Source: Linum tenue (taxonomy: Eukaryota; Streptophyta; Magnoliopsida; Malpighiales; Linaceae). Taken from it: a stretch of 64,000 bases of DNA. The notes under the pieces are model-generated. The model ran no database searches. It was given only the letters and a program-made list of their open reading frames with translations, and was not told the origin of the DNA. The translations under genes were made by a program, and so were the position numbers. Shown here one piece after another: positions 11,172 through 22,838 of this stretch (position 1 is its first letter; each line of letters starts with the position of its first letter). Location: NCBI GenBank assembly GCA_946122785.1, contig CAMGYJ010000011.1:7874001-7938000 (forward strand), written 5' to 3'.

Positions 11172-13619
11172 CTAGCTTCTTGGTTTGATAAGCACGTGTA
11201 AGGGATCAAGCTTACGGGCAGTGAGCGACACAGTATCCACATTATCTACCTCTCCTTCCTTGAGGCGCCACTCGAATTGCTGCACCATCCTCCCGATCGA
11301 TGTGCAAACAATTAGCATCGCCTGGAGGGCTCCGGCACAAGCCCTCTTCCCACTCCCAAACGCCATCGTTTTGTGCAGCTCCATGGGGTCTGATCCCCCA
11401 CCCAGGAACCTCTCCGGCAGCCACTCGTCGGGGTTGTCCCATTGCTTGCTGTCCATGTTGCATCCGTACAGGTTGATCGCTATCTGCAAAACCAAAGCAT
11501 GTAAAAAAAAAAGTCAACATGATCAGTAACGTAGTATTATGTAATTTGTCAGAGTTATATATTCGAAACAATGTTAACGTAGTATTATGTAATTTGTCAG
11601 AGTTATATATTCGAAACAATGTTTACCTGAGTTCCAGCAGGGACGTGGTACCCTCCTAACTCGGTGTCGACATCCACGTGGCGCAAAGGGATGACGGGGA
11701 CAGGACTATGCCTTCTGAGCGTCTCGTGGAAGATGGCGCTCAGGTAAGGGAGCTTCGACAAGTGTTGCTCGGAGACTTCATCGGATCCACAGACTGCCTG
11801 AATTTGCCGGAGGAGCCTTTCCTGAGTGTCAGGATTCTTGGCAAGCTCATACATTGCCCATTCTGAGCTCACCAACGTCGTATCCGACGTCTCGGCGATC
11901 GTCTCCCAAATCAACATCGAGATCTGGAGATCTGTCAGGTTCTTGCCTTCCGCCAGCAAGTAGTCAACGAAACAATCAATCACCTCTCCGGATGCAATTC
12001 TTTGCTTCTGTTCGGCGATCAGGGCGCTCATCACCGCTTGTCTGCGGTAATGCATCTGCTCGATCTTCTCTTCGAAGCTCGGGTTGGGAATCCAGCTCAG
12101 GGACGGGAAGAAATCTCTCCAGTCTACTTCTATAGCTCCGTCCATTGGGTCGAGCACTAGAGTTTTGAAGATTCCTTCTCTGGAAACTGTAGTCCCCAAT
12201 TCCTCGACATAGATGGACTGCACATCCTTCCCGATCGCTTGCCTCATGGATAAACCGAAGAGCTCGGACTCAAATACCTTCCTGAAATTCAGAGCCTTTT
12301 CAGGATGGAACTTGGCGTGAGCTTGGAATTGGGTTGCTATATTGTCCACCATTATGTCTCTCTGAGAACGAAGTCTTTTCTGTCAAATTCAGCAGCCATA
12401 AGCAGTAATCCATCAGGGACTCTGTTTTTCTGTCTGCAAAAAAACAGAGTACTCTGAAATGTAATGCTGCAGTATCCATCTAAAAAAAAAATAACCTGGG
12501 CGCTTGGGCTCAAAAGGTTTGCGAGGACGTGGCGTTTCACCATCTTGTGGAAGTCGTCATAATCGCTCATGGCAACCATGGTTTTGTCCTGAGTGAGCAC
12601 GGACAAAGCCCTGGATAGCTTCCTAGTACTTATGGATGAGAATTTGGTCACCATGGCCTGAAACAGAGTTTGGACAATGAAAATCGAGGCTTTTCAATTA
12701 AAGACTGCCAGTTTTGTTTAACAACCCAGAGATGAGACATCAGGCCATAGCTAGCTTTAGCCAGAACACAGCAGGCCGACAAAATTTCTTCAATGTACTG
12801 GTGGGCTGTAAAAGCTTCATAAAAGAGGGGGGAAGTAGCCACTAATCTATAAAGGCTGGGAAGCCTATTGGTGGGCTGTGAGTCAAATTCCACCACCAGA
12901 ATGTTTTTGGGCCAATTACATTTTAGTCAACCTTCAGTTGGTTCTAGTCGTTTTCAACCAACCGGTTGATATGATAATTGATAAGAACAGGTTTAGACGA
13001 GACGATGAAATTGCTTGATTTCATGAATATAAGTTCATACATACTCAATCAAACATATCTCCATTTCACATATCACCCCCAGTCTTTGGTCCGTAAACTT
13101 GATATGGGTAGATTAAGTGTTGATTAGTTTTGTCAGCCTAAGGACAGTCGACTTGACAAGAAAACAGAGTGCGTTATGGGATCAACCCAAATCAGTAAAT
13201 TAAGGTGGAGTTGACAGCGAAATCTGACCTCTTTAACAACATCTGTAGTGTTGAGAACGACGACGGAGGAGGAGCCGGTTTTAATGGAGTAGATTGGTCC
13301 GTATGTCTCTGCCCAATTCGCAAACGTTTTGTGGGGTTTCTTCTCCTTCAGCTGCAGCAAGTTCCCGATCACCGGCAGCCCCGGGACCTCTGCAAATTCC
13401 GATCAATTACAAATTCTAACAACAAGAAAAGAGAAAGGAAGGGAAGGGAAGAATTCATTAATTACCTGGAACCAGCCGGAGATGGGAGTTGTTGGCCTTC
13501 TTCTTATCGACCATAAACCTTTTCACGAAATAGACTGAGAAAACAAGCCCGCCCACGGCGGCTGCAGCAGGAGTGGCTTGGAGACTGGGAAGAGAGGTGG
13601 TGATGGAAGCAGGCTCCAT
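11172..13619 (-). CDS. KO: ent-Kaurene oxidase, CYP701A type, left copy
   Basis: Cytochrome P450 that oxidises ent-kaurene in three steps to ent-kaurenoic acid in gibberellin synthesis, normally anchored at the plastid envelope or ER. Five exons on the minus strand: 13466-13619, 13229-13389, 12496-12657, 11627-12379 and 11172-11483, all with GT-AG introns, give 513 residues with no internal stop (family about 510). Features: N-terminal anchor about residues 15-35; proline-rich hinge VPGLPVIGN; oxygen-binding helix ETSDTT (322-327); ETLR (378-381); PERF (433-436); haem loop [10 protein letters not shown] with Cys near 459. It differs from the right copy at three residues I can see: Ile for Thr173, Gly for Glu228, Arg for His483. 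The [10 protein letters not shown] and [12 protein letters not shown] blocks match the KO family specifically. Confidence 0.95.
11528..11623. repeat. 48-bp tandem duplication in intron 4 of left KO
   Basis: Two adjacent copies of a 48-bp unit (11528-11575 and 11576-11623) lie just inside the donor site of intron 4. The right KO gene has a single copy. The duplication therefore arose after the arms separated, or distinguishes two alleles. It explains the whole 48-bp shift in arm coordinates. Confidence 0.93.
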
Positions 13620-14214
13620 TTTCTGCTTTGTGGGTTTTGGATGGGAAGTGGACTTTCTCCCCTGTTTCGACTCTGTTTTTTTGGTGGAGAGAAGGAAAGG
13701 GTGGTGTTTTTTTATAGAGAGGATGGAGGAAGACACAATTGAGTGGAGTGAGCGAGGGAATCAGTTCGGTGGTTGGTGTGGAAACAAGTAATTATGATGC
13801 GAATCAAAGTTCAGACAGGGCAATTGAGAAAGTTCAGAGATTCATAAACTGTCCTTATTTGGATCTGCTTGCCAAATTGACACACAGAGCTCGGCTTTTC
13901 GGCAAATAGGCAGCCGCGCGGCTGCCTATTTGCCGAAAAGCCGAGCTCTGTGTGTCAATTTGGCAAGCAGATCCAAATAAGGACAGTTTATGAATCTCTG
14001 AACTTTCTCAATTGCCCTCTCTGAACTTTGATTCGCATCATCATTACTTGTTTCCACACCAACCACCGAACTGATTCCCTCGCTCACTCCACTCAATTGT
14101 GTCTTCCTCCATCCTCTCTATAAAAAAACACCACCCTTTCCTTCTCTCCACCAAAAAACAGAGTCGAAACAGGGGAGAAAGTCCACTTCCCATCCAAAAC
14201 CCACAAAGCAGAAA
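13620..14214. promoter_or_regulatory. Mirror-symmetric divergent KO promoter region
   Basis: The 595 bp between the two KO start codons are self-complementary about 13917/13918. Each side has a TATA box: TTTATA at 13711-13716 for the left gene and TATAAA at 14119-14124 for the right gene, each about 95 bp from its ATG. Each gene therefore has under 300 bp of unique upstream DNA before running into the mirror copy and the other gene. Only two substitutions were seen between the halves in the stretch I compared (near 13793 and 13816). Promoter function is inferred from position and TATA boxes. Confidence 0.75.
13817..14018. repeat. Perfect 202-bp palindrome at the axis
   Basis: The axis is between 13917 and 13918 in the motif cagccgc/gcggctg. 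The first mismatch on leaving the axis is at 13816 against 14019 (C on both, where C and G would pair), so 101 bp on each side are perfectly complementary with no loop. Such DNA can extrude a cruciform. It is also the signature expected from a fold-back read artefact. Confidence 0.95.
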
Positions 14215-16615
14215 ATGGAGCCTGCTTCCATCACCACCTCTCTTCCCAGTCTCCAAGCCACTCCTGCTGCAGCCGCCGTGGGCGGGCTTGTTTTCTCAGT
14301 CTATTTCGTGAAAAGGTTTATGGTCGATAAGAAGAAGGCCAACAACTCCCATCTCCGGCTGGTTCCAGGTAATTAATGAATTCTTCCCTTCCCTTCCTTT
14401 CTCTTTTCTTGTTGTTAGAATTTGTAATTGATCGGAATTTGCAGAGGTCCCGGGGCTGCCGGTGATCGGGAACTTGCTGCAGCTGAAGGAGAAGAAACCC
14501 CACAAAACGTTTGCGAATTGGGCAGAGACATACGGACCAATCTACTCCATTAAAACCGGCTCCTCCTCCGTCGTCGTTCTCAACACCACAGATGTTGTTA
14601 AAGAGGTCAGATTTCGCTGTCAACTCCACCTTAATTTACTGATTTGGGTTGATCCCATAACGCACTCTGTTTTCTTGTCAAGTCGACTGTCCTTAGGCTG
14701 ACAAAACTAATCAACACTTAATCTACCCATATCAAGTTTACGGACCAAAGACTGGGGGTGATATGTGAAATGGAGATATGTTTGATTGAGTATGTATGAA
14801 CTTATATTCATGAAATCAAGCAATTTCATCGTCTCGTCTAAACCTGTTCTTATCAATTATCATATCAACCGGTTGGTTGAAAACGACTAGAACCAACTCA
14901 AGGTTGACTAAAATGTAATTGGCCCAAAAACATTCTGGTGGTGGAATTTGACTCACAGCCCACCAATAGGCTTCCCAGCCTTTATAGATTAGTGGCTACT
15001 TCCCCCTCTTTTATGAAGCTTTTACAGCCCACCAGTACATTGAAGAAATTTTGTCGGCCTGCTGTGTTCTGGCTAAAGCTAGCTATGGCCTGATGTCTCA
15101 TCTCTGGGTTGTTAAACAAAACTGGCAGTCTTTAATTGAAAAGCCTCGATTTTCATTGTCCAAACTCTGTTTCAGGCCATGGTGACCAAATTCTCATCCA
15201 TAAGTACTAGGAAGCTATCCAGGGCTTTGTCCGTGCTCACTCAGGACAAAACCATGGTTGCCATGAGTGATTATGACGACTTCCACAAGATGGTGAAACG
15301 CCACGTCCTCGCAAACCTGTTGAGCCCAAGCGCCCAGGTTATTTTTTTAGATGAATACTGCAGCATTACATTTCAGAGTACTCTGTTTTTTTTGCAGACA
15401 GAAAAACAGAGTCCCTGATGAATTACTGCTTATGGCTGCTGAATTTGACAGAAAAGACTTCGTTCTCAGAGAGACATAATGGTGGACAATACAGCAACCC
15501 AATTCCAAGCTCACGCCAAGTTCCATCCTGAAAAGGCTCTGAATTTCAGGAAGGTGTTTGAGTCCGAGCTCTTCGGTTTATCCATGAGGCAAGCGATCGG
15601 GAAGGATGTGCAGTCCATCTATGTCGAGGAATTGGGGACTACAGTTTCCAGAGAAGAAATCTTCAAAACTCTAGTGCTCGACCCAATGGACGGAGCTATA
15701 GAAGTAGACTGGAGAGATTTCTTCCCGTCCCTGAGCTGGATTCCCAACCCGAGCTTCGAAGAGAAGATCGAGCAGATGCATTACCGCAGACAAGCGGTGA
15801 TGAGCGCCCTGATCGCCGAACAGAAGCAAAGAATTGCATCCGGAGAGGTGATTGATTGTTTCGTTGACTACTTGCTGGCGGAAGGCAAGAACCTGACAGA
15901 TCTCCAGATCTCGATGTTGATTTGGGAGACGATCGCCGAGACGTCGGATACGACGTTGGTGAGCTCAGAATGGGCAATGTATGAGCTTGCCAAGAATCCT
16001 GACACTCAGGAAAGGCTCCTCCGGCAAATTCAAGCCGTCTGTGGATCCGATGAAGTCTCCGAGCAACACTTGTCGAAACTCCCTTACCTGAGCGCCATCT
16101 TCCACGAGACGCTCAGAAGGCATAGTCCTGTCCCCGTCATCCCTTTGCGCCACGTGGATGTCGACACCGAGTTAGGAGGGTACCACGTCCCTGCTGGAAC
16201 TCAGGTAAACATCGTTCGAATATATAACTCTGACAAATTACATAATACTACGTACTAATCATATTGTATTGATCCTTTTTTTTTACATGCTTTGGTTTTA
16301 CAGATAGCGATCAACCTGTACGGATGCAACATGGACAGCAAGCAATGGGACAACCCCGACGAGTGGCTGCCGGAGAGGTTCCTGGGTGGGGGATCGGACC
16401 CCATGGAGCTGCACAAAACGATGGCGTTTGGGAGTGGGAAGAGGGCTTGTGCCGGAGCCCTCCAGGCGATGCTAATTGTTTGCACATCGATCGGGAGGAT
16501 GGTGCAGCAGTTCGAGTGGCACCTCAAGGAAGGAGAGGTAGATAATGTGGATACTGTGTCGCTCACTGCCCGTAAGCTTGATCCCTTACACGTGCTTATC
16601 AAACCAAGAAGCTAG
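14215..16615 (+). CDS. KO: ent-Kaurene oxidase, CYP701A type, right copy
   Basis: Mirror copy of the left KO gene, transcribed away from it. Exons 14215-14368, 14445-14605, 15176-15337, 15452-16204 and 16304-16615 join in frame to 514 codons (513 residues plus TAG). Exon 4 must start at 15452, just after CAG: this gives [10 protein letters not shown], matching the KO-family block before the MxDN motif, whereas the first in-frame ATG at 15479 would lose it. All P450 signatures are intact ([24 protein letters not shown]). Thr173, Glu228 and His483 distinguish it from the left copy. The His483 codon CAC against CGC in the left copy is a transition at a CpG. Both copies look functional. Confidence 0.95.
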
Positions 16616-16720
16616 AGAAAATTGAGGGTGAGATCAAATTGTGGAGCCGTTTTATGAAAGAGTTGTTGGTGTCTGTTTTGTTTAGGGCAATGTTGTTTTT
16701 GGTGGGGATATAATTGTAAG

Positions 16721-19117
16721 TAGGGGTGGAAGTTTGGTTTGCGCATTGCGGGTAATCCGTAAACCGCACCAAACCGCATATATTGTGAGTAGAGGTGTCA
16801 ATTGGGCGGGTTGGGTCATGTTCGGATTGGGTCTAACCGGGTTGGGTTCAATCGGGTTGCGAGTTCAATCGGGTCGGTTTCAATTTGGATCGGGTTTAAT
16901 TGGGTTGCAGGTCAATTGGGTTACGAGTCAATCAGGTCACTGGTCAATTGGGTTACGGATCGGGTCGGGTTACGGGTGCATCAAATTATGGGTTTATTGG
17001 ATTGCGGGTTAATTCAGGTTCATCCGGTCGGATTATGGGTTATTCGGGTCAACCCATTGGATCATTTACTTCTTAACAGAAAATAATATTTTACAAACTA
17101 TCAATATATGAATATAAATTGTAGGTAATGATACAAAATTTAAGAAAATGATAATATGATAATATTTTACACATACAAATTAAATATCCATTATGTTACT
17201 ATAAAAACTAAATATACATAAAATAGTGTATATAAAAGCTTTGTTGTTGGTTGTAATTTTTTTGTTTATGGTGAGAGATTGTAACTTCACATATTTTATT
17301 AATTTATAAAAAAATTGAATCAGTAAAAATTTGAGACTGAAGTAAAAAAGGTAGACTATATGCTTATATATCTCCAAATGAATCGTCTTAATTAAATATA
17401 GTATGAACTAGATGTGTGTCTCTTCATTTTCACGAAGACTTATGAACATCATTCCGAATCACCCACTTATATATCTTCACAATTTTTTATATATTCACGG
17501 TAACATCTCATCCGAAAACTTATGGGTCGAACAACGGTTCGCTCAAATATGATATTATCATCTAGTTCGAATCGTCGATTTATTAATTTATAAAAAATAA
17601 ATAAAATCAGTAAGAAGTTGAGAATGAAGTAAGAAGGGTAAACTATCTACTTATATATCTTTATAGGGATCATTGATTTTGGGGATTTCATTAATTTTCA
17701 TGGGTTGATTTTTTTAATATAGTTATGGATGGTGGAGATACGAATTTGTGTCTAACTTTTCCTATTATCTTAAAAAATTTATCCTTTGAATTTCATAAAA
17801 TAAAAAATGAATGATAAGATATTTCACATATTATTTTTTTTAAATTAAATATTTAAGAAAAAACTCAATTTATACCATCAATTCTACAAATAATTTTCAA
17901 TTATTATGAGAACAACAGTTCTTTCTTGGTAAATTTAAAAATATAATAATGTATACATTGAATTTTTGTACAAGCATTCGGGTCAAATGGATTATTCGGG
18001 TTATTCGAGTTGGGTTTGGTTCGGTTACGGGTTATTTGGGTTATGAATCATTCGGGTTATATATGGGTCGGGTTATGGGTTTGATCGGATAACGAGTTCA
18101 TCGAGTTATGGGTTGATCGGATTGTGGGTCAATTGGTTTCGGGTTACGGGCGGGCTTCTGGTGGTTGATTTTTTGTTAAATCGGGTTACGGACGGGTTGT
18201 GGGTCGGGTGGGTTGGGCGGGTTATTCGGGTCGGGTTCAATTTTGACAGTTCTAATTGTGGGTAACCATACCCACAATTTCTGGATAGTGGGTTGGGTGT
18301 GGGTAGCAAAATATTAATTTTTATGGTTAGTGGTTAACCACTATCCACATCGGTTAACCCACAAAATCCACAATAACCACACTAAGTATATTTATTTATT
18401 AATAATACTTTGTAATATTAAATTACGTGAAAAGTAAAATGCTAAAAATTAAAATATGCTCCAAAATCAAATATATAGTTATTTATAAAACAAAAACAAG
18501 TCAATACATCGTGTTCGTATGAGGTACTTTTATTAAATAAGCATTGTCCACGTGGTATATGTTGATTTTATAACAATACAAAGCCAATAAATGTGGTTTA
18601 TAGTTTATTTAGAACTTTATTAACTCTCTTTTATGTAGGTTTTTTGTTTTTGTGTAAAAAGACACTAATTTCGCAACTCGGGTTTTTTGTTTTTGTGTAT
18701 ACTTAGAATAGATCCCCTCCAACCCATGCTCGTTATCAATATGCATTTCCTAAAGAAAGTGAAGTGACATGTAAGTGAGTGAAGTGAATCGAGGAGAGGG
18801 AGGCTGACTACTTAGGAGGTTCCGAATACCGGATCCTCGCTCGTTCCATGTCTTGGGCTTCTTTACTTAGTTTTTAACTCAATGGGTTTTTTTTTGTCGT
18901 CACTCCGACCGATAGGTTTATCATGTACGAGTCCAAAGGGTGAAGGAAGGAAATTTTTGTGGGTATCCACATCCAACCCGCACCAACCTGTAATGGATAG
19001 TGGTTAGCCACTACCCACTATGTGGCGGGTTGTGGGTAGCATAATTCTATATTTGTGGGTGTGGTTACCCGCAAAATGTGGGGTGGGTAACCACACTCAC
19101 CCCAATTTCCACCCCTA
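16721..19117. mobile_element. hAT-type element B (outer), right arm
   Basis: Mirror of 8688-11066. It starts TAGGGGTGGAAGTTTGG and ends ...ATTTCCACCCCTA, with flanks ATTGTAAG (16713-16720) and ATTTTAAG (19118-19125), a 7/8 matching duplication. This copy keeps TAGGGG at the KO-proximal end, where the left copy has TATGGG, so the right arm retains the more canonical terminus. Confidence 0.85.
16790..18254. mobile_element. hAT-type element C, nested in B, right arm
   Basis: Mirror of 9539-10997. The flanks are ATTGTGAG (16782-16789) and ATTGTGGG (18255-18262): one G-to-A change has degraded the duplication that is perfect in the left arm. Its subterminal GGGTTA/GGGTCG arrays match those of the left copy with scattered substitutions. 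Confidence 0.9.
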
Positions 19118-19299
19118 ATTTTAAGTAAGTGGAAGGGTATGGAATAGAAGCCAACCCATGGCTATGAGAAGAAACTCTTCAGCCAAGTTCTATGGCGTGA
19201 AGGCTCACTAACAATATCTCCGGAGGATCGTATAGAAGCGGCAGCAAGAATGGCTAGGGTTGGGGGGAAATAAGGTTGTGGTTTTGTGGTTAAATCGCA

Positions 19300-19680
19300 T
19301 TATATTGATACAATGGATGCATTTTAACAACACATTGTTTGGTTGTTGGGATTCTACTTTATGCATTGATTCACAGAAAGTTACTTTTATGGGGAAATGT
19401 CACATTTACCCTCAACTTTTAGAATAAGACAAAAAATATTGGGAGATATAAATGGAAAGAAAAAGTTGACACAAATCTAAACCCAACAATCGCAACAATC
19501 TCAACTTTTAGTTGAGATTGTATAATGCATCATTTTTTGTGATTGTTGGTGGGACCTACCTAAAACAATGCATGCATTGTTTAACATTTTGACACTTCCA
19601 AACATTGTATTGTGCACAAATCACAATACATGTATTCAACAAACACAATTCTAATAATCCCAACTTCCAAATAACCCCAA
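19300..19680. mobile_element. MITE-like segment, right arm (tentative)
   Basis: Mirror of 8128-8535, with the same hairpin near 19498-19525 and the end word CCAACTTCCAAATAACCCC. The boundaries are equally uncertain. Between 19126 and 19300 nothing is recognisable. Confidence 0.45.
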
Positions 19681-22205
19681 ATTATAAATCTGAGTTGCAA
19701 CGAGAAGTATTGATATTTCACTCTCATGACTTGACTCTCTCTCTCTCTCTTCGTCATTATTGGTGTTGGTTACCTATTATTTGGTGTTCTTTTCAACTTG
19801 AGTTGTTAAAATGGCACTTATTAGAATATATAATTTTGGATGGAAGCATACTGTAGCCAAGGAGGAGCTCCTTCCCTACGGACGCGTCTAGGTGAGCTCT
19901 CTCTATTTTGTCTGCTTGTACTCAATGTGAAAAGGACGTACACTATGCTTGGGTCCTTACAGTTGGTGTGCACTGTTGTTGTCCTATACATGCAGTATTG
20001 AAGACGTTTAATGTCGTTGCATGTGCTTGTACCACCACATAGTTGTCCATTTCCATTCCTATAAAACCGTTCCTATCTTTGAAGGGAATTCTCACAATTT
20101 CTTTCTTCCTCATTGGTAGATGTTCTTTTATTCATTTTTTTTGTTCTACTCGTTCCTTCTACAGTTGCATAATTGTTCATGGGATGACCATTTCATGTAA
20201 TTCATCAACCGCATCATTGTTATTCTCCCTAGCCAATTCGTGTGGTTTCTCGGGAGCTGTATCCTTGATTCTTAATTCATGACGCGGCTGGTTGGGTAGC
20301 TTGCACTATAAATTCAAGGCATGAAGATGCATGACAGGTAGCGTACACTAAACAATAGTCAGTAAAATCAGGGAGGGTTATCACCATGGTTACTAAGGGT
20401 AAATTGGATTATGGAAAAATAAATTATTTAATTAATTTTTATAATAAATTATATTTTAGGCAGTTACAAAATCTATTAATTATAATTCTCTCTCTTCCTC
20501 TCGCTTCCGTAATCTCCAACCATATATAATTTCCTTATTTTTCTCAATCTTTCTGCGCAAAAAAAAAAAAAACTACTACCAATCCATTAGACAACCATTA
20601 TCACTTCGAAGAGCACCAATACCATTATAGAAAAAATAAGAAGTCAATACCAAAACGTAAAACACTACCACTAACACAACATATACAACTTATTAACCAC
20701 TACGATTGCAAATTTAACTAATACAAATACATGAAGATCACTACCAATACAATAACATCAATACCATAAAAACAACACCATTACATAATCAATACCAATG
20801 CGAAAAAACACTACCACTATCGTTATCACAATGTACACCACTTATTAACCAATACCATTGTAGATTGAACAAATACCAATATATGAAGATCAATATCAAT
20901 ACAATACCATCAATACCAATAAAAAATACAACTACGAAAAATCAATACTAATATGAAAGAAATACATACCAATGCAAAAAAAAGCTAGATCTCGAATCCG
21001 GCTGAGGGTTGCTTCCTCATCGTCACACCAGCAGTGAGTGAGAGAGAGAGAGAGAGAGATGGGATGAGATGGGGTGGGGTGGGTGTAAGAACGGAGTGAT
21101 GGATGGATGGAGGACGTGGGTGGGCGGGTGGGTGGGTGGACAGAGAGGGAGGCATGGCGGACGGCGGTGGCTGCCGTTGTGGAGTCACGCCGAGGGGAGA
21201 GAGAGGGAGGAGACGGTTAGATTATTAGAGGTGGGATAATTATTTAGGGTTTAAGGATAATATATGGGGGAAAAAAATTAGGAATAGTAATCCAGTCTGG
21301 TTATTATTTTTTTTCCAAAATTATCCCTAATAAATCGTGTTTGTCAATTTAAAAATGTTAAAAATGAAATGTGGAGATGTAGGTAGCCACGATGGTTACT
21401 AAAAAAACAGCAACCATCCTAACTCATCCCGTAAAAGAAAGCAAAAGTGATTGTGCATAAGAAATCGACGTAACCTAAATCCTAAACTATGGTTATAACT
21501 TTTTTGTTACTATAAGAAACAAATGCCATCAAAATGTAAGGATTTTTCAGCTATATATCTACGACTGCAAGTGGTTGGGCTGTCTGCAATCTGCAGACGG
21601 GCAGGGCAGCAACCAACCAGTAAATCAATGGTTACCAATCAAAGTGGTCAAAAGAGTCTGGATCGGTCGGACCCTTCAAAATGTAAAACCATGCATTGCA
21701 TATTCTTTCTGCTTGAATTCTCAAACTTGGGCCTTGGGGTATAGCAAGTTGAAGCAAAACTGTGTTGGCCCAATAAATAGTGAAGAGAAAGAGGAAAAAA
21801 CCGAAAGGGAAGGAGAAAGAAAAGAAGGTTGGTTATTTCGGAAAGTTAACGTCGGTGGTCAATTATTAGTTTATTATGTTGCCTGTTGCAGTACTGCTTC
21901 TAAAGAGACAAAACAGGCGTCGTTTTCAGACTTGAAACTCATTTATTATGGATGATGATAAATCCAACTTAATATTTATATACTGTGTGTTGTACATTTC
22001 TGAAATACCGTTGGTATTATATAGCAAACATTTCTTAAGGACATTTGAAAATGGTCATTTGTACAACGATATATTTGCCTGACAAAGCAATAGTAAACTA
22101 TCTTCGGTGCTTAAGATAGTGATAGGATTTCTGGGAATGTGTGACAATTGGTGGAGTTGGAAGAGGGGCGGGGGGAGGGCGTTTCGTTCCTATACTTAAT
22201 TTAAT
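19681..22205. other. Gene-free stretch with an unclassified repeat (right arm)
   Basis: Mirror of 5601-8127. It contains the unclassified repeat at about 20380-21440, including GTTACTAAGGGTAAATTGG near 20388 and the ACCAATACCA-rich array at about 20570-20970, plus a (GA)n run at 21040-21060. A copy in the same orientation flanks and continues after the copia element at 30023-34979. No supported gene. Confidence 0.55.
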
Positions 22206-22213
22206 CGTTGGAT

Positions 22214-22830
22214 TAGAGGTGGGCAATGGAAAATGAGTATTTGGGTATACCCATACACATTTCATTTTTTTAGGCTTACCGGTTACGGATACCCAAATAC
22301 CCATTTTTTAAGTTCTTATTGTCATGTGGGAAATTTCCTTTTCACCTCATGTGGGAATTTCATTTTCATGTTAACAATGGGTTGTTATTGTCCCACTAAG
22401 ACACTAACGCCGAATGCACTTGTGGTCTACTAACGCCGAATGCACTTGTGGTCTGTGGACAGGAGCTTGAACTTTGTTAAACTTTGTCATTACAGTAGCT
22501 TATGGGGACAATTACAGGCACTAAGGGGACAACAGCTTAAACATATTAGTTATGGCCTATGGGGACAATTACAGTAGCTCAAATTTTGATATTTTGTTGT
22601 TCAAACTCAGTTAGCTTTATCTTGTTATTTTGTTTGATGAGTTATTGCCTTATGGGGACAGTATGTCAATTTGTTTCAAGTGTAATTTTATTATTTTGTT
22701 CCCGATGTAATTTTGTAATTGTTCCCATTTTGAACGGGTATAAATTGGCAGTTTGGGTACCCATTATCCGTACGAGTTTGGGATATGGGATGAAATTTGG
22801 TACCCAATCTCGTCCCATTTCCCACCCCTA
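22214..22830. mobile_element. Non-autonomous hAT-type element A, right arm
   Basis: Mirror of 4976-5592 with identical length (617 bp). Ends TAGAGGTGGGCAATGG and ...TTTCCCACCCCTA, flanked by CGTTGGAT at 22206-22213 and 22831-22838. Confidence 0.93.
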
Positions 22831-22838
22831 CGTTGGAT

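Larger units (their letters stand above)
1..13917 (+). repeat. Left arm of a giant spacer-free inverted repeat
   Basis: Every landmark in this arm recurs in reverse complement in 13918-27786: LINE, three hAT-type elements, MITE and KO gene. Near the axis paired positions sum to 27835; at the window start they sum to 27787 (base 1 pairs with base 27786). A 48-bp extra copy in the left KO intron accounts for the net difference. The arm is still matching at base 1, so its true end lies outside the window. Divergence looks like about 1-2% by eye, with scattered small indels. Confidence 0.97.

Noticed and set aside
11185..12135. Plus-strand open frames of 93-114 codons (11185-11529, 11854-12135).
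   Set aside because: They are antisense shadows of KO exons 4 and 5, mirrored identically in the other arm.
15479..16258. A separate 259-codon protein starting at the ATG at 15479.
   Set aside because: It is KO exon 4 read into intron 4. Splice sites at 15452 and 16204 give the full P450 frame.
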